The translations under genes and the position numbers were made by a program. A model generated the notes under the pieces. That model searched no databases. It was not told the DNA's origin and saw only the letters and a program-made list of their open reading frames with translations. This document shows, piece by piece, positions 48,322 to 57,709 of a DNA stretch of 64,000 bases; position 1 is the stretch's first letter, and each line of letters opens with the position of its first letter. Source of the stretch: CAVQAH01 sp963784195 (GTDB taxonomy: Bacteria > Acidobacteriota > Vicinamibacteria > Vicinamibacterales > 2-12-FULL-66-21); assembly GCA_963784195.1 (NCBI GenBank), contig CAWARA010000020.1:372001-436000 (forward strand), in the 5' to 3' direction.

Positions 48322-49460
48322 CCGGAGATCTCCGAACGGGCAGGAGTACCGGGCGTGACGACGTCGTGACACATGCGGACGAACCGATCGGCCATCTGCC
48401 GGATCGAGAACTCCTCGCGGACCCGGCGCTGTCCCCCCGCGCCTAGTCGTTGGCGCAAGGGCGCGTCGCTCGCGAGTTGTTGAATCGCGGCGCGGAGTGC
48501 TGCGACGCTGCCGGGCGGAACGACGATGCCCGTGACGCCGTCGCGGTTGACCCACGGCACGCCCGACGGGAGCCCGGTGCTAATTACTGGCTTGCCGTGC
48601 GTCATCGCCTCGAGCTGGACGAAACCGAAAGCCTCAGCTCGCGTGACCGACGGAAGCACGAACATGTCGCACGCTTCGAAGTACGCCTTCAGTTCGTCGT
48701 CCGGAATCTCGCCGGTGAAGACGATGCGCCCCGGCCCTGCCTTCCGGGCAGCCAGCGCGGTCCACGACGCGCGCATCGGTCCATCACCGACGATGACGAC
48801 GGTCACGGGCAGATCAGCAATGGCGTTGATCAGGACGTCGACGCCTTTGTAGGCGACCAGCCGCCCCGCAAAGAGAATGATCGGCCCGTGAAGGCGCCGG
48901 CGTATCCCTTCAGCCCGGAGTAGTAGCTCGCGATCGCCCGCCGCGCGCTCCTCGATCCCGAACGGGATCACGTGCGTACGATCAAGGAACGGGCGCAGAG
49001 CGTCAGCGTGCGTTGCCAGCGCGGGAGACGACACGATGAAGCTGGCCGCGCGGCTATAGACGCGACGCGCAAGAGGTGCATAGAACAATTGGTACTGAAG
49101 GCGCGGCCGGACGACATCGCTGTGATACCAGATGGCCAGCGGCATGCGCGGCGCCGCCACCGCGTACGAGAGCAGTGCCCACGGATTCGGCTCGTGCAGG
49201 ACGACCAAGTCGGCGTCGATGCGCCGCAGATGAGAGATGAGTCCAGGGGACACGGGCACGGATCCCGCCTTCCCCCATGTGCCGACGCGAGTCACAGGCA
49301 CTCCCTCAACTGTTTCCGCGAACGTCGACGACCTCGAGTTGTAGGCGAGCACACGGCTGTCGAGCCGTCCGCCAGCAGATGTGCACAGCGACCGCACGAC
49401 TTGCTCCATCCCACCCGCCGCGGGCGGATAGAACTTCCCGATGTGGAGCACCTTCAGCAT
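48318..49460 (-). CDS. GT4-family glycosyltransferase
   Basis: 380 residues from the ATG at 49460. GT-B fold: N-terminal KVLHIGKFYPPAAGGMEQVV, C-terminal donor site IILFAGRLVAYKGVDVLINA, VVIVGDGPMRASW and FGFVQLEAMTHGKPVISTGL (the E-x7-E region). Retaining transferase acting at the cytoplasmic membrane face. Overlaps its downstream neighbour by GTGA and its upstream neighbour by 7 bases. Sugar donor not assignable. Confidence 0.92.
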   Translation of the reverse strand: MLKVLHIGKFYPPAAGGMEQVVRSLCTSAGGRLDSRVLAYNSRSSTFAETVEGVPVTRVGTWGKAGSVPVSPGLISHLRRIDADLVVLHEPNPWALLSYAVAAPRMPLAIWYHSDVVRPRLQYQLFYAPLARRVYSRAASFIVSSPALATHADALRPFLDRTHVIPFGIEERAAGDRELLLRAEGIRRRLHGPIILFAGRLVAYKGVDVLINAIADLPVTVVIVGDGPMRASWTALAARKAGPGRIVFTGEIPDDELKAYFEACDMFVLPSVTRAEAFGFVQLEAMTHGKPVISTGLPSGVPWVNRDGVTGIVVPPGSVAALRAAIQQLASDAPLRQRLGAGGQRRVREEFSIRQMADRFVRMCHDVVTPGTPARSEISG

Positions 49461-50632
49461 GGTGCGGCCGTCTTCTCCGCCATCCGTGCGTAGAGCTGCA
49501 CCACCTGGCGCGTATAGTGCGACCAGCTGAATGCCCCGGCGCGCCGCAGCCCAGCCTCGCGTCTGAGGTTCCATTGCGCAGGCTGCGAGCGGCGCTCGTC
49601 GATCAGCCTCAGAATGGAGTCGCGCCATTCGTCTTCGTTGTCCAACTGACAATAGGTCGCGGCGAACCCTCCGACTTCGCGAAGCGGCGGAATGTCGCTG
49701 CACACGACCGGCGTTCCACAACCGAGTGCTTCGAGCACTGGCAGCCCGAAGCCTTCGCGCTCCGACGTCATCAGCAGCAGCGTGCTGCGCCGGTAGACGG
49801 CGGCCAGGGTCTCGCGATCGAGCAGCGGCAACACGACGATCGCGTCGAGCACGTTCAGCCGCCGCGCAATGCTGTTCTGTTCGGACGTAAAGGAGCCGCC
49901 GGCACGGGTGAGCCTGACGTTGGCGTGACGGGCACGCACGTCGGCGAACACGCTCAGGAGAAAGTCCAGACGCTTCCTGGGGATAGCGGACCCGACGTTC
50001 AACAGCTCGACATATGCGCCACGCGGACCGAGCAGCCGCACGGCATCGAAGTCCGCGGCCGCCTGTGGCTCCGGCGAGCAACTGGGATGCGGACCGTTGT
50101 GGACGACAGACGTCTTCTCTTCCGGAATCGCCAGCTTGCTCACCAGGGCCTCACGGGTCGCCTGCGTGTCGCAGGCGACGTGTCCCGCCTTTTTCAGACC
50201 GCTGAGAATCCGGCGCGTCATCGCGCGAAATACCGGCGATCGCGGCTCCACGCCGCCAGGCGACAGGCACCTGAACGTGTCGAGATCGTGGCACGTCACC
50301 AGGGTCCGCTCAGGGGGCAGTTCGTGAACGAGCTGCGAGTAACTGTGGTCGACCAGGTGAAATACGTCGAATCGCTCGCCGAGCTTCGACAGCACTCGCG
50401 GATAGTCGTGCATCCGGTTCGCCACCCTGTCGAGACCGTGCGCAATCGCGTTGCGCCGCAGTCCTGGGAGCTGTCCGGCCCGTCTCTTGAAGCCCGGTCG
50501 TATCAGCGTCGCCTCGACAACCCCTGAATGTTCGCGCTGCAGCCGGTCGAGGAGCATCTCGGCAATCAGATCCATGCTCGGCCAGCCCTCTTCGAGATAG
50601 TCCGCGACGATCGCGACTCTGAGCCTCGGCAT
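49454..50632 (-). CDS. GT4-family glycosyltransferase
   Basis: 392 residues from the ATG at 50632 (TGATG overlap with the gene before it); an earlier in-frame Met at 50710 would run into that gene. Motifs: VAIVADYLEEGWPSMDLIAE, LLNVGSAIPRKRLDFLLSVF and REGFGLPVLEALGCGTPVVC. The acceptor domain has DVFHLVDHSYSQLVHELPPE. Donor unknown. Confidence 0.92.
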   Translation of the reverse strand: MPRLRVAIVADYLEEGWPSMDLIAEMLLDRLQREHSGVVEATLIRPGFKRRAGQLPGLRRNAIAHGLDRVANRMHDYPRVLSKLGERFDVFHLVDHSYSQLVHELPPERTLVTCHDLDTFRCLSPGGVEPRSPVFRAMTRRILSGLKKAGHVACDTQATREALVSKLAIPEEKTSVVHNGPHPSCSPEPQAAADFDAVRLLGPRGAYVELLNVGSAIPRKRLDFLLSVFADVRARHANVRLTRAGGSFTSEQNSIARRLNVLDAIVVLPLLDRETLAAVYRRSTLLLMTSEREGFGLPVLEALGCGTPVVCSDIPPLREVGGFAATYCQLDNEDEWRDSILRLIDERRSQPAQWNLRREAGLRRAGAFSWSHYTRQVVQLYARMAEKTAAPC

Positions 50633-51771
50633 CAGGCCATCAACTCTTCGAAGAACTCGAGGTGCGCGCGGGCGACGACGGGCCATGCGAACTGTTCGCG
50701 GACGCGACACAACGCCCGCTCGGCGAGCGTCCGGCGCAACCCCTCGTCGTCCAGCAGCCTGGCGATGGCATCCGTCAGCGCCTGTTCATCGTGCTCGTCC
50801 ACGAGGATGCCGGTTCCTTCGATGACGTGTGGGATCTCGCCGCTCCTGGTCGCTATCACCGGCACGCCGCAGGCCATCGCCTCAATCAGCATTCGACCGA
50901 ACTGCTCACGCCAGTGCGCCGTCGACTGACTTGGCGCGCACAGGACGTCCATCGCGTTCAGATAGGTCGGCACCGCATCATGTTTGACGTTCGTCAGCAC
51001 ACGCACCTGTTCCGGGAACATCTCTTCGAGCCGTCGAACAGAAGGCTCGAGTGGTCCCGCGCCGACAAACAGGGCGCACCAGGGCGATGATTGCCGGATC
51101 AGTGCGCGCACGAGCGGGTCGATGCCCTTCTCTGCCACGAAACGCCCAAGGAAACCGACGACACGATCGGACGAGGACCAGTGGAGATGCCGGCGCACGC
51201 TTTCGCGTGCGGCCGGGTCGGGCCGGAAAAATGACGTATCCACTCCAGGCGGGATGATGCGCACGGGCCGCTCGGTATAAATCGCTTTCGGACGCTGGGT
51301 GTCATGCGCTGTCTTACCGAAAGCGATCCATCCATCCGCCCTTTTCATGACACGGCGTTCAACGTAACGGACGGATGCGGGATACCGCTTGTCGATGTTC
51401 TGAAAAGTGACCGGCACGACGCGCGCAGACTTCGGTGATGCGAGAGCGACCTGGGCAGCAGCCAGCACGTAGGGTTCCTGCCAGATGTGCACGAGGTCCC
51501 AGTCGCGCCGCAGCAACTGCCGCAGCCCTGAGAAGAAACGCAGGTGCGGATGGCGGCCTATCCTCATCGGCAGCGACACGACACCACACGGCTCGTCCGG
51601 AGCCACGACCAGGGCGGCCGGATGTATCTCGCCGGTAATCCATCGTGGCGCTGCGACCGTCACTTCCCAGCGCCCGGCACCCAGTCGCGCGAACTCGTGC
51701 GCCAGGCAACGGTTCTGCGCCACAACGTAGGAGTGACCGATGGTGAGAAGCTTCCTCACGACTCCATCCAC
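50632..51771 (-). CDS. GT4-family glycosyltransferase
   Basis: 379 residues from a GTG at 51771. Motifs: LTIGHSYVVAQNRCLAHEFA, VDTSFFRPDP, VVGFLGRFVAEKGIDPLVRA and FGRMLIEAMACGVPVIATRS (E-x7-E type). Its start lies in the 3' region of the preceding GT2 gene. Donor unknown. Confidence 0.92.
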   Translation of the reverse strand: MDGVVRKLLTIGHSYVVAQNRCLAHEFARLGAGRWEVTVAAPRWITGEIHPAALVVAPDEPCGVVSLPMRIGRHPHLRFFSGLRQLLRRDWDLVHIWQEPYVLAAAQVALASPKSARVVPVTFQNIDKRYPASVRYVERRVMKRADGWIAFGKTAHDTQRPKAIYTERPVRIIPPGVDTSFFRPDPAARESVRRHLHWSSSDRVVGFLGRFVAEKGIDPLVRALIRQSSPWCALFVGAGPLEPSVRRLEEMFPEQVRVLTNVKHDAVPTYLNAMDVLCAPSQSTAHWREQFGRMLIEAMACGVPVIATRSGEIPHVIEGTGILVDEHDEQALTDAIARLLDDEGLRRTLAERALCRVREQFAWPVVARAHLEFFEELMA

Positions 51772-52685
51772 GGCTCGCGCTCATCGTGCCGCTCGGCCAC
51801 GTGCGGTCGCGCCCAAGTTCTCGCCACAGACGCCGCGTGCTCGCGGAAACCGGACGCCTGTCGCGCAGCACGGGCCGGAGATTGGAGGTGACCTCGGACA
51901 GCACCCAGGCCCATCCGAACGGATCATCGATACGCCAGGCGCGACGCATTCTGAAATACAGGAGCAGCCTGGCAGGAAGCATCCAGATGAGCCGATGGAC
52001 CGGTTCGTTGTAGAGGGCCTGGAGCGCGTCGTTACGCGTCACGTATCTCAGATAACGCTGGCGATCGCGACCGAGCGGGTCAGGCTCGTGCGCGATGCAG
52101 GACTCCGGCAGGTACACTGTCCGATAGCCCGCGTCGATCAGACGCAGGCAGAAGTCCTTCTCCTCTCCGTAGAACTCGAAGCGATCGCGGTAGCCGCCAA
52201 GCGCCAGGAAGGTGTCGCGCCTGACCAGGTGAGCAAAGCCACAGAATGACCGAACGACGCACGGCTCCGTCAGCGCCGCGCTGACGCCTGGATCACCCCA
52301 GCGCTGTCCCGTACCGAGTCGTTTGGGCGAAGGCAATCGCACCCGCCAGCTTCTGAGAATTCAGCATGTCGATCGCCCCGACGACACTGTCGCCATCCAG
52401 CAGGCTCGCGTCGTCGTCCAGAAGCAGGACGACCGGGTTCCTGGCTTCCCGAACGATCTGGTTGCGGCCGACGATGTAGCCCACACCCTCATCGTTGCGA
52501 ATGACTCGAATCGCAATTTCCGGAACGCATGCCAGTTGCTCGGTCGCGGGCACTCGCGAGGCATCGTCGAAGATGATGACTTCCGGGTGGAGGTGCGCAA
52601 TGTGCGCCAGAGAGCGGACGCACCTGCTCAGCGATTCGGGCCGGTCCCGTGTGGTGATCCCGACGGTAAGTCCGTGAGACGTCAT
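51756..52685 (-). CDS. GT2-family glycosyltransferase, frameshifted, 3' end uncertain
   Basis: From the ATG at 52685. GT-A motifs: LTVGITTRDRPESLSRCVRS, EVIIFDDASRVPATEQLACV and the DxD-type LLLDDDASLLDGDSVVGAID. The frame breaks at GTACCGA (52311-52317). Removing one base gives AQTTRTGQRWGDPGVSAAL and joins GGYRDRFEFYGEEKDFCLRL, the acceptor base region (ED-type). The frame as read has no stop before 51359. A natural end near ELGRDRTWPS is likely, so the 3' boundary given is an estimate using the nearest stop (51756) in another frame. Inverting transferase; donor unknown. Confidence 0.8.
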
Positions 52686-53840
52686 GCGGCTTCGCCGCTG
52701 AACCTCCTGAAGCTGTGTCAGCGTGTGCTCGATCGAAAAATGTTTTCGGTATGTTGCCTCACCGCGACGCCCGAGCGCCTCCTGTTCGGTCGTGTTGGCA
52801 AGCAGGAGACGTGTAGTGCGTACGAAGGATCGCGTGTCCCCCACCGGTGCCATGGCCACCGCCTGCGTCGTGCTCCAGATCGGTTCGGTCAGCGCGCCCG
52901 ACGTCGTGACGACTGGCGTGCCATTCAGGAGCGCAGCCATCGTTGACGTGCGGCGTGTCGTCACACCATCCGGATATGGCTGCAGCAGCAGATCGCATGC
53001 CGCAATCGACGCCGCAGCTTCGGATCCTGGCATGCGGCCGAAGGCGAGGACACGACCCGATAGACGCGGGTGGCGTTCGAGAAGATCGCGAACGAAGTCG
53101 CGTGAGCCGTCGCCGATGCAAACCGCGCATGCCATCGACTCCGCAGTCAGCAGGCCGACCAGGCGCTCGCGAAGCATCGGAGCGATCAAGGCGCCATAGG
53201 TGCCGAAATGGCCGACGACGCGGCGGCTGCCGGTCAGCCCCAGGATGTCGCGCCGCGACCGGATGCGATCGTCCGGTGAATGCCGAGGAACCGTCGATGG
53301 AATCGGCAGCGTGATGGGGACTGGGCTCCCGGAGGGAACAAGGTTTCCGAGGTACGTGCGCCAGGAATCGGTCGACACGTAGATTTCACGCGAGGCGCGC
53401 AACAGCAAGCCGGCCATCAGCCGCTGACCCACGGCGAGCGCATTCCAGTGAGGGCGCCTCCAGGAGAAATAGAAGTACGGCTCGTGGAACATCACCCGCA
53501 CGTCCGTCCCGCGCCTCCGAGCCCGGTGTAGCAGCCATCGACACCATGGCACGTTCAAGCCGCGCATGCCGAATACATTCGGCACGTACTGCACGAGTAC
53601 TCGCATCCGGCTGCCGTCGAGGACGCGGTCGAGCTCGGCGCGGCTCGCGCGGCCGAATCGATCGGGCAGCGTCACGACCGAAACACCCGGGACGTCAGGG
53701 GCTGGAGCCGCAGCGGGGGGCCGGAAGACAGACACGCCGGCGCCGGACGCCGCCAACGCTTCGGCGAGCAGGACGGTGTAGTCCCCGACGCCACCGCAGC
53801 CCGGAGGGTACTCACCCGTGAGAATGCACCACGTGTTCAT
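52686..53840 (-). CDS. GT4-family glycosyltransferase, read through into the GT2 gene
   Basis: 385 residues up to the GT2 ATG. N-terminal WCILTGEYPPGCGGVGDYTV, middle VRVMFHEPYFYFSWRRPHW, C-terminal VVGHFGTYGALIAPMLR and LLLQPYPDGVTTRRTSTMAA. In the raw sequence no stop separates it from the GT2 ATG at 52685. In another frame GCATGA would give an ATGA stop/start, the usual junction in this operon, so a small indel is one explanation and a genuine fusion another. Confidence 0.85.
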
Positions 53841-55018
53841 TGCGTCGGCGGTTCATCCGCGGATCCGAGAACACGTTCAAGGCGGTCAGCGTGAACGCTC
53901 CGCGACATCTCGGTTGCCACCGCATGCGCGGCAATGGACATCCGGCCGCGTACGGAGGCGTGTGCGTACATCGAAACGATCGCGTCGGCCAGACCGTCTG
54001 TTCCTCGTTCCGGCGGAACGAGGACGCCGTTCTCGCCGGGCCTCAGCCACTCGCGAATGCCCCCAACATCAAAGGCGATTGCCGGCAGTCCCATCGCGCC
54101 GGCCTCGAGCCCGACGAGACCGAATGGTTCCGGCCACACGCTGGGGATGACCACCATGCTGGCCTGATGAAAGACGGCTGCGAGCCCGGCACGATCCAGC
54201 CACCCGGTGAACTCGGCATTGACTCCGCGCGACGCAGCTTGACCGGCCCACGCCGAGCGCTGCGGTCCGTCGCCGGCCATGATGAGCGGCACGGATCGAC
54301 CGAGGCGACGGGAGGCATCGGCGACAGCATCGACAAGCAGATCGCCACCCTTCAACGTCGTCATCCGGCCTGCGAAGAGCACCGCCCCACCGTCTGCGCG
54401 CTTCGAACTGCCGTCGAGAGTCGGAAAGAGCGGCAGGACGTTGATCTGCGACGAAGGCACGCCATGCCGTGCGTACTCGGCACCCATGTGCGCACTTGCG
54501 ACCGCGATCGACCGGTATCGCGACAAGAGACTTTTCTGCGCCAGCGCCCATCGGTAACCACTCACGAGCGATCGCGGATGCAGTTGCCCACAGTGCCGCG
54601 GCACGTACATGGCCAGGCAGGTCGCGCCCAGCGCCCGATCGCACGCCCGTGCCGAAGGAAACGCGTGCATCTTGAGGCCGCTCGCGCAGGTGCCGAAGTA
54701 CCCGTGCATCATCTTGACGACGGGCCACTCCGCGAGCAGCGCGCGCTCGACCTCCAGCGGTCGCATGTTGTGAGAGAAACAGACGTCGGGGCGCCACTGA
54801 CGAACGGCCTGCAGCACGCTGGCTTCACTGGTGTCTTCGACGCCTGCCACGAAATCCGCACAACCGGCCCACGTGCCGGAGCCTGCGCAATCGCGGCGCC
54901 GATGGTAGACCACAGCGATCTGGTGCCCGCGCTCCTGAAGCTCGGGAAGGATTGCGCCGAGATAACTCTCGACGCCACCCGTCGTCGCAATCGACTCGTG
55001 TGCGATCAGGATTCGCAT
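53837..55018 (-). CDS. GT4-family glycosyltransferase
   Basis: 393 residues. RILIAHESIATTGGVESYLG at the N-terminus; donor-domain motifs VLFAGRMTTLKGGDLLVDAV, LIMAGDGPQRSAW and VWPEPFGLVGLEAGAMGLPA (E-x7-E). MMHGYFGTCASGLKMHAFPS has Cys residues common to a subset of capsule GTs. ATGA overlap with the following gene and 13-base overlap with the FkbM gene before it. Confidence 0.93.
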   Translation of the reverse strand: MRILIAHESIATTGGVESYLGAILPELQERGHQIAVVYHRRRDCAGSGTWAGCADFVAGVEDTSEASVLQAVRQWRPDVCFSHNMRPLEVERALLAEWPVVKMMHGYFGTCASGLKMHAFPSARACDRALGATCLAMYVPRHCGQLHPRSLVSGYRWALAQKSLLSRYRSIAVASAHMGAEYARHGVPSSQINVLPLFPTLDGSSKRADGGAVLFAGRMTTLKGGDLLVDAVADASRRLGRSVPLIMAGDGPQRSAWAGQAASRGVNAEFTGWLDRAGLAAVFHQASMVVIPSVWPEPFGLVGLEAGAMGLPAIAFDVGGIREWLRPGENGVLVPPERGTDGLADAIVSMYAHASVRGRMSIAAHAVATEMSRSVHADRLERVLGSADEPPTQ

Positions 55019-55869
55019 GACCGGCTGGCCCTGAGACGCAGGCAGACCCCTTCAGTCGTCCACAGGTTGGACGTTCCCCCATCGAGGCGCTCCGGCATGA
55101 GACCCTGCGCCTCGCATTCGCTCACCAACTCGTTCCGCGAATAGCCCATCGTTTCCCAGAGCCTAGGATGCATCTCGACGAACAATTGGAGGCTGTGACC
55201 GGCGAGGGCGATCGTGCGGCGCGCGCCCCTCAGCGCATCGAGCTCTCCACCCTCGACGTCCAGCTTGATGACATCAGGCCTGATGTTGCGTTCCTCGCAG
55301 AAGTCGTCGATGGAGGTCGCGGTCGCGTCGACGCAATCGCAGCCCGCCGGCAGAGCGTCCGCGCACAGCCGGCTGAGGCCTTGCGCGTTGAAAACCGCGA
55401 GCCGCACGAGGCCGGAACGATCGGCGATCGCCGAATCGATAGCGGTCACGCGTCCAGCAAGACCGTTGAGCGCGATGTGAGTACGGAGGCCCTGCAGCGC
55501 CAGTGGATCAGGCTCGAACGCGTACACGCGTCCACCGTCACCAACCCACTGGCCAAAGAGGAGCGCGTAGGCGCCCACATTGGCGCCGACGTCGAGAATC
55601 ACGCCGCCGCGAGGCGTGCCGGAACGGAAGGCGTCGTACTCCTCGCGATTCCACGTCATGTGCCGATGCTCAGGCGCAACGGTCACGCGCTCGCCGCCTG
55701 GCAGCAGCGCCTCCATGTTGCCGCTTCGCGCCAGGACGTTGTGAAAGAAAGGCTTGAGGCTTCGGCGTATCCGGCTGGTCACAGCGCCCGCTGGCATCGC
55801 GGATACCAGCCTCTCGGCGAAGGTTCGACGACGGAAGCTCTGCCCCTCCGGAGTTCGATGGTCAGTCAT
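55006..55869 (-). CDS. FkbM-family methyltransferase
   Basis: 287 residues from the ATG at 55869. SAM site ILDVGANVGAYALLFGQWVG, then VYAFEPDPLALQGLRTHIAL and the family signature DVIKLDVEGGELDALRGARR. FkbM enzymes O-methylate sugars or polyketides. One of three in this locus. Confidence 0.92.
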   Translation of the reverse strand: MTDHRTPEGQSFRRRTFAERLVSAMPAGAVTSRIRRSLKPFFHNVLARSGNMEALLPGGERVTVAPEHRHMTWNREEYDAFRSGTPRGGVILDVGANVGAYALLFGQWVGDGGRVYAFEPDPLALQGLRTHIALNGLAGRVTAIDSAIADRSGLVRLAVFNAQGLSRLCADALPAGCDCVDATATSIDDFCEERNIRPDVIKLDVEGGELDALRGARRTIALAGHSLQLFVEMHPRLWETMGYSRNELVSECEAQGLMPERLDGGTSNLWTTEGVCLRLRASRSCES

Positions 55870-56765
55870 GATGCGACCTCGAAAAGAAGGTTGGGAACGC
55901 CCCCTGGGATTTTGTCGAGTACCGACACCCTGTAGCCGAGCGAGCGAAGGAATTCCACGGCTGGCCCACGTTCTGGTGTTTCGCAGATGATCGCGCGCGG
56001 ACGAAAGCGGTCGAGCGTGCGCCGCATGCCGTTGAGAGCAGCAAGCTCTGCGCCTTCGATATCGATCTTGAGCAGATCGATCCGAGATACCTGCGCCGTG
56101 CGCATCCAGGAGTCGAAGCGGCTTGCACGCACGCGGACCTTGACGTCCAGATTGAGATCGCCGCCGGCGAGCGCGGTGCTGCTCGGCGCCAGCGACGAGA
56201 GTCCGCTGTTGTCCACCCGGCAAGAAATGAACAAGCTCACGTCGTCAGCATCGCGATCGGAAATGGCGTCGTCGACGACGCGAATGCGATCGTTCATGCG
56301 ATTCACGTCGACGTGTCGCTGAAGACGCCGGCGGACAACCGGATTCGGCTCGAACGCGAATACTCGGCCGCCGGCGCCCACACGGGCGCCCGCGAGAATC
56401 GTGAAATATCCGCTGTTGGCCCCGATATCGACGAACACGTGCCCTGGGGCGAGACCCATGATTGTGGCTGTCGCGCCGGGCTCGTACCGGATGCGACTGA
56501 AGTAGGCGCCCTGCACCGTGAAGTCGGTGACATCGAAGAGCATTACGACATCGCCGATGCGCACGGGCCTGATGTTCTGACCGCTGTCGCGCATCTGCCT
56601 CGACAGCTGGCGCGTTGCCTCGCGAAAGACCGTGTGGACTCCTGGTACGCGGCTGCAGGCAAACGCGGCGACGGCGTAAGGCCGCTGGAGTACCGGAACC
56701 GTGTGGACCATCTGCGCCACGAGCGACGACACGGAGTCGCGCGCACGCTTCATTCCCGTCGTCAC
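55866..56765 (-). CDS. FkbM-family methyltransferase
   Basis: 299 residues from a GTG at 56765 (GTGA overlap). SAM site VFVDIGANSGYFTILAGARV, FAFEPNPVVRRRLQRHVDVN and DLLKIDIEGAELAALNGMRR. The N-terminal 80 residues are helical and may contact the acceptor. Second FkbM of the locus, directly followed by the third (ATGA overlap), so these two could methylate different positions of one repeat unit. Confidence 0.92.
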   Translation of the reverse strand: MTTGMKRARDSVSSLVAQMVHTVPVLQRPYAVAAFACSRVPGVHTVFREATRQLSRQMRDSGQNIRPVRIGDVVMLFDVTDFTVQGAYFSRIRYEPGATATIMGLAPGHVFVDIGANSGYFTILAGARVGAGGRVFAFEPNPVVRRRLQRHVDVNRMNDRIRVVDDAISDRDADDVSLFISCRVDNSGLSSLAPSSTALAGGDLNLDVKVRVRASRFDSWMRTAQVSRIDLLKIDIEGAELAALNGMRRTLDRFRPRAIICETPERGPAVEFLRSLGYRVSVLDKIPGGVPNLLFEVAS

Positions 56766-57709
56766 GGTTTCTGCGCGAACGCCTGGAGGTTGAGCGCGCA
56801 TGGACTGTGGAGGCCGAACGGCAATCGTCGGCCAGCCTGGTAAATCGTCAGGCGGAGCAGATTGCCGAGCGCCGACTGATGCGGACATTCCGGCGCGCCG
56901 ATTTCGATGCGAACGTTTCGGAAGCCGGCGCGGTTCAAGGCGAGGTCGAGCGAGCGCACCGAAAAATGGTTCACATGGACGAGATTGTCGGCGAGCCGTG
57001 GGCGGTAACCCCGGTCCACGCGCGCCCTGAGCCGCTCTTTCAGTACCTGAACGGGCCCGCAGGGAACCTTGACCGCGAGCCAGCCTCCGGTGCTCAGGGC
57101 GGACCTCGCCTTGCCCAGCATCCTAAGTGGATCGGGAATATGCTCGAGCACGTCAGTCAGCGTGAGCGCGTCGAAGCGCTGCCCCATGGCGTCCAGGCCG
57201 AGCGCACTCATCCGGTGCACTCGAGCGCCGGTCTGCTGCTCCGCGTGCGCGGCAGTCCTCGGATTGACTTCAACTCCCTCGACCGACCAGCCGCGACGTT
57301 GCGCGAGTTGCAGGAAGCGTCCGGCATGCGCTCCGACGTCGAGCAGCGCGCGGCGGTCGGGTGGCAGCCGCGCTTCGAGCCCATCGAGCACGTTACGAAA
57401 GATGAGGTCCTTCCAGCCGCCTTCGAACTCACGAGCGATCCACTCGGCGGACCATTGCTGCGCATACATGCGGTCGAAGAAGCCAGGAAGGGCTGGCACG
57501 CGATCGGGTTGTGCGAAGCCGCACTCCCGACACCGGCACAACGCAACTCGAGCACCGGTGTACGCGGCGAGCGCGGGATCCTGGTCGCGATACGCGGATA
57601 GCTCGAAGGCAGCATCGGCCAGCGGACGCATCTGCTGGTGCCCACAAATCCAGCAGCTGGCTTCCTCGACAAACATGTCGCCCCCGACGAGCGGCGTTGG
57701 CCTGTTCAC
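56762..57709 (-). CDS. Zinc-ribbon class I methyltransferase
   Basis: 315 residues from a GTG at 57709. N-terminal Cys pairs in SCWICGHQQ and LCRCRECGFAQPDRV form a probable zinc ribbon, as in sugar C- or N-methyltransferase-like proteins, then SAM motif ALLDVGAHAGRFLQLAQRRG and LTLTDVLEHIPDPLRMLGKA. Part of the overlap-linked string. Confidence 0.87.
   Translation of the reverse strand: MNRPTPLVGGDMFVEEASCWICGHQQMRPLADAAFELSAYRDQDPALAAYTGARVALCRCRECGFAQPDRVPALPGFFDRMYAQQWSAEWIAREFEGGWKDLIFRNVLDGLEARLPPDRRALLDVGAHAGRFLQLAQRRGWSVEGVEVNPRTAAHAEQQTGARVHRMSALGLDAMGQRFDALTLTDVLEHIPDPLRMLGKARSALSTGGWLAVKVPCGPVQVLKERLRARVDRGYRPRLADNLVHVNHFSVRSLDLALNRAGFRNVRIEIGAPECPHQSALGNLLRLTIYQAGRRLPFGLHSPCALNLQAFAQKP

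Noticed and set aside
53840..55144. 434-codon plus-strand frame
   Set aside because: Shadow of the GT4 and FkbM genes on the minus strand.
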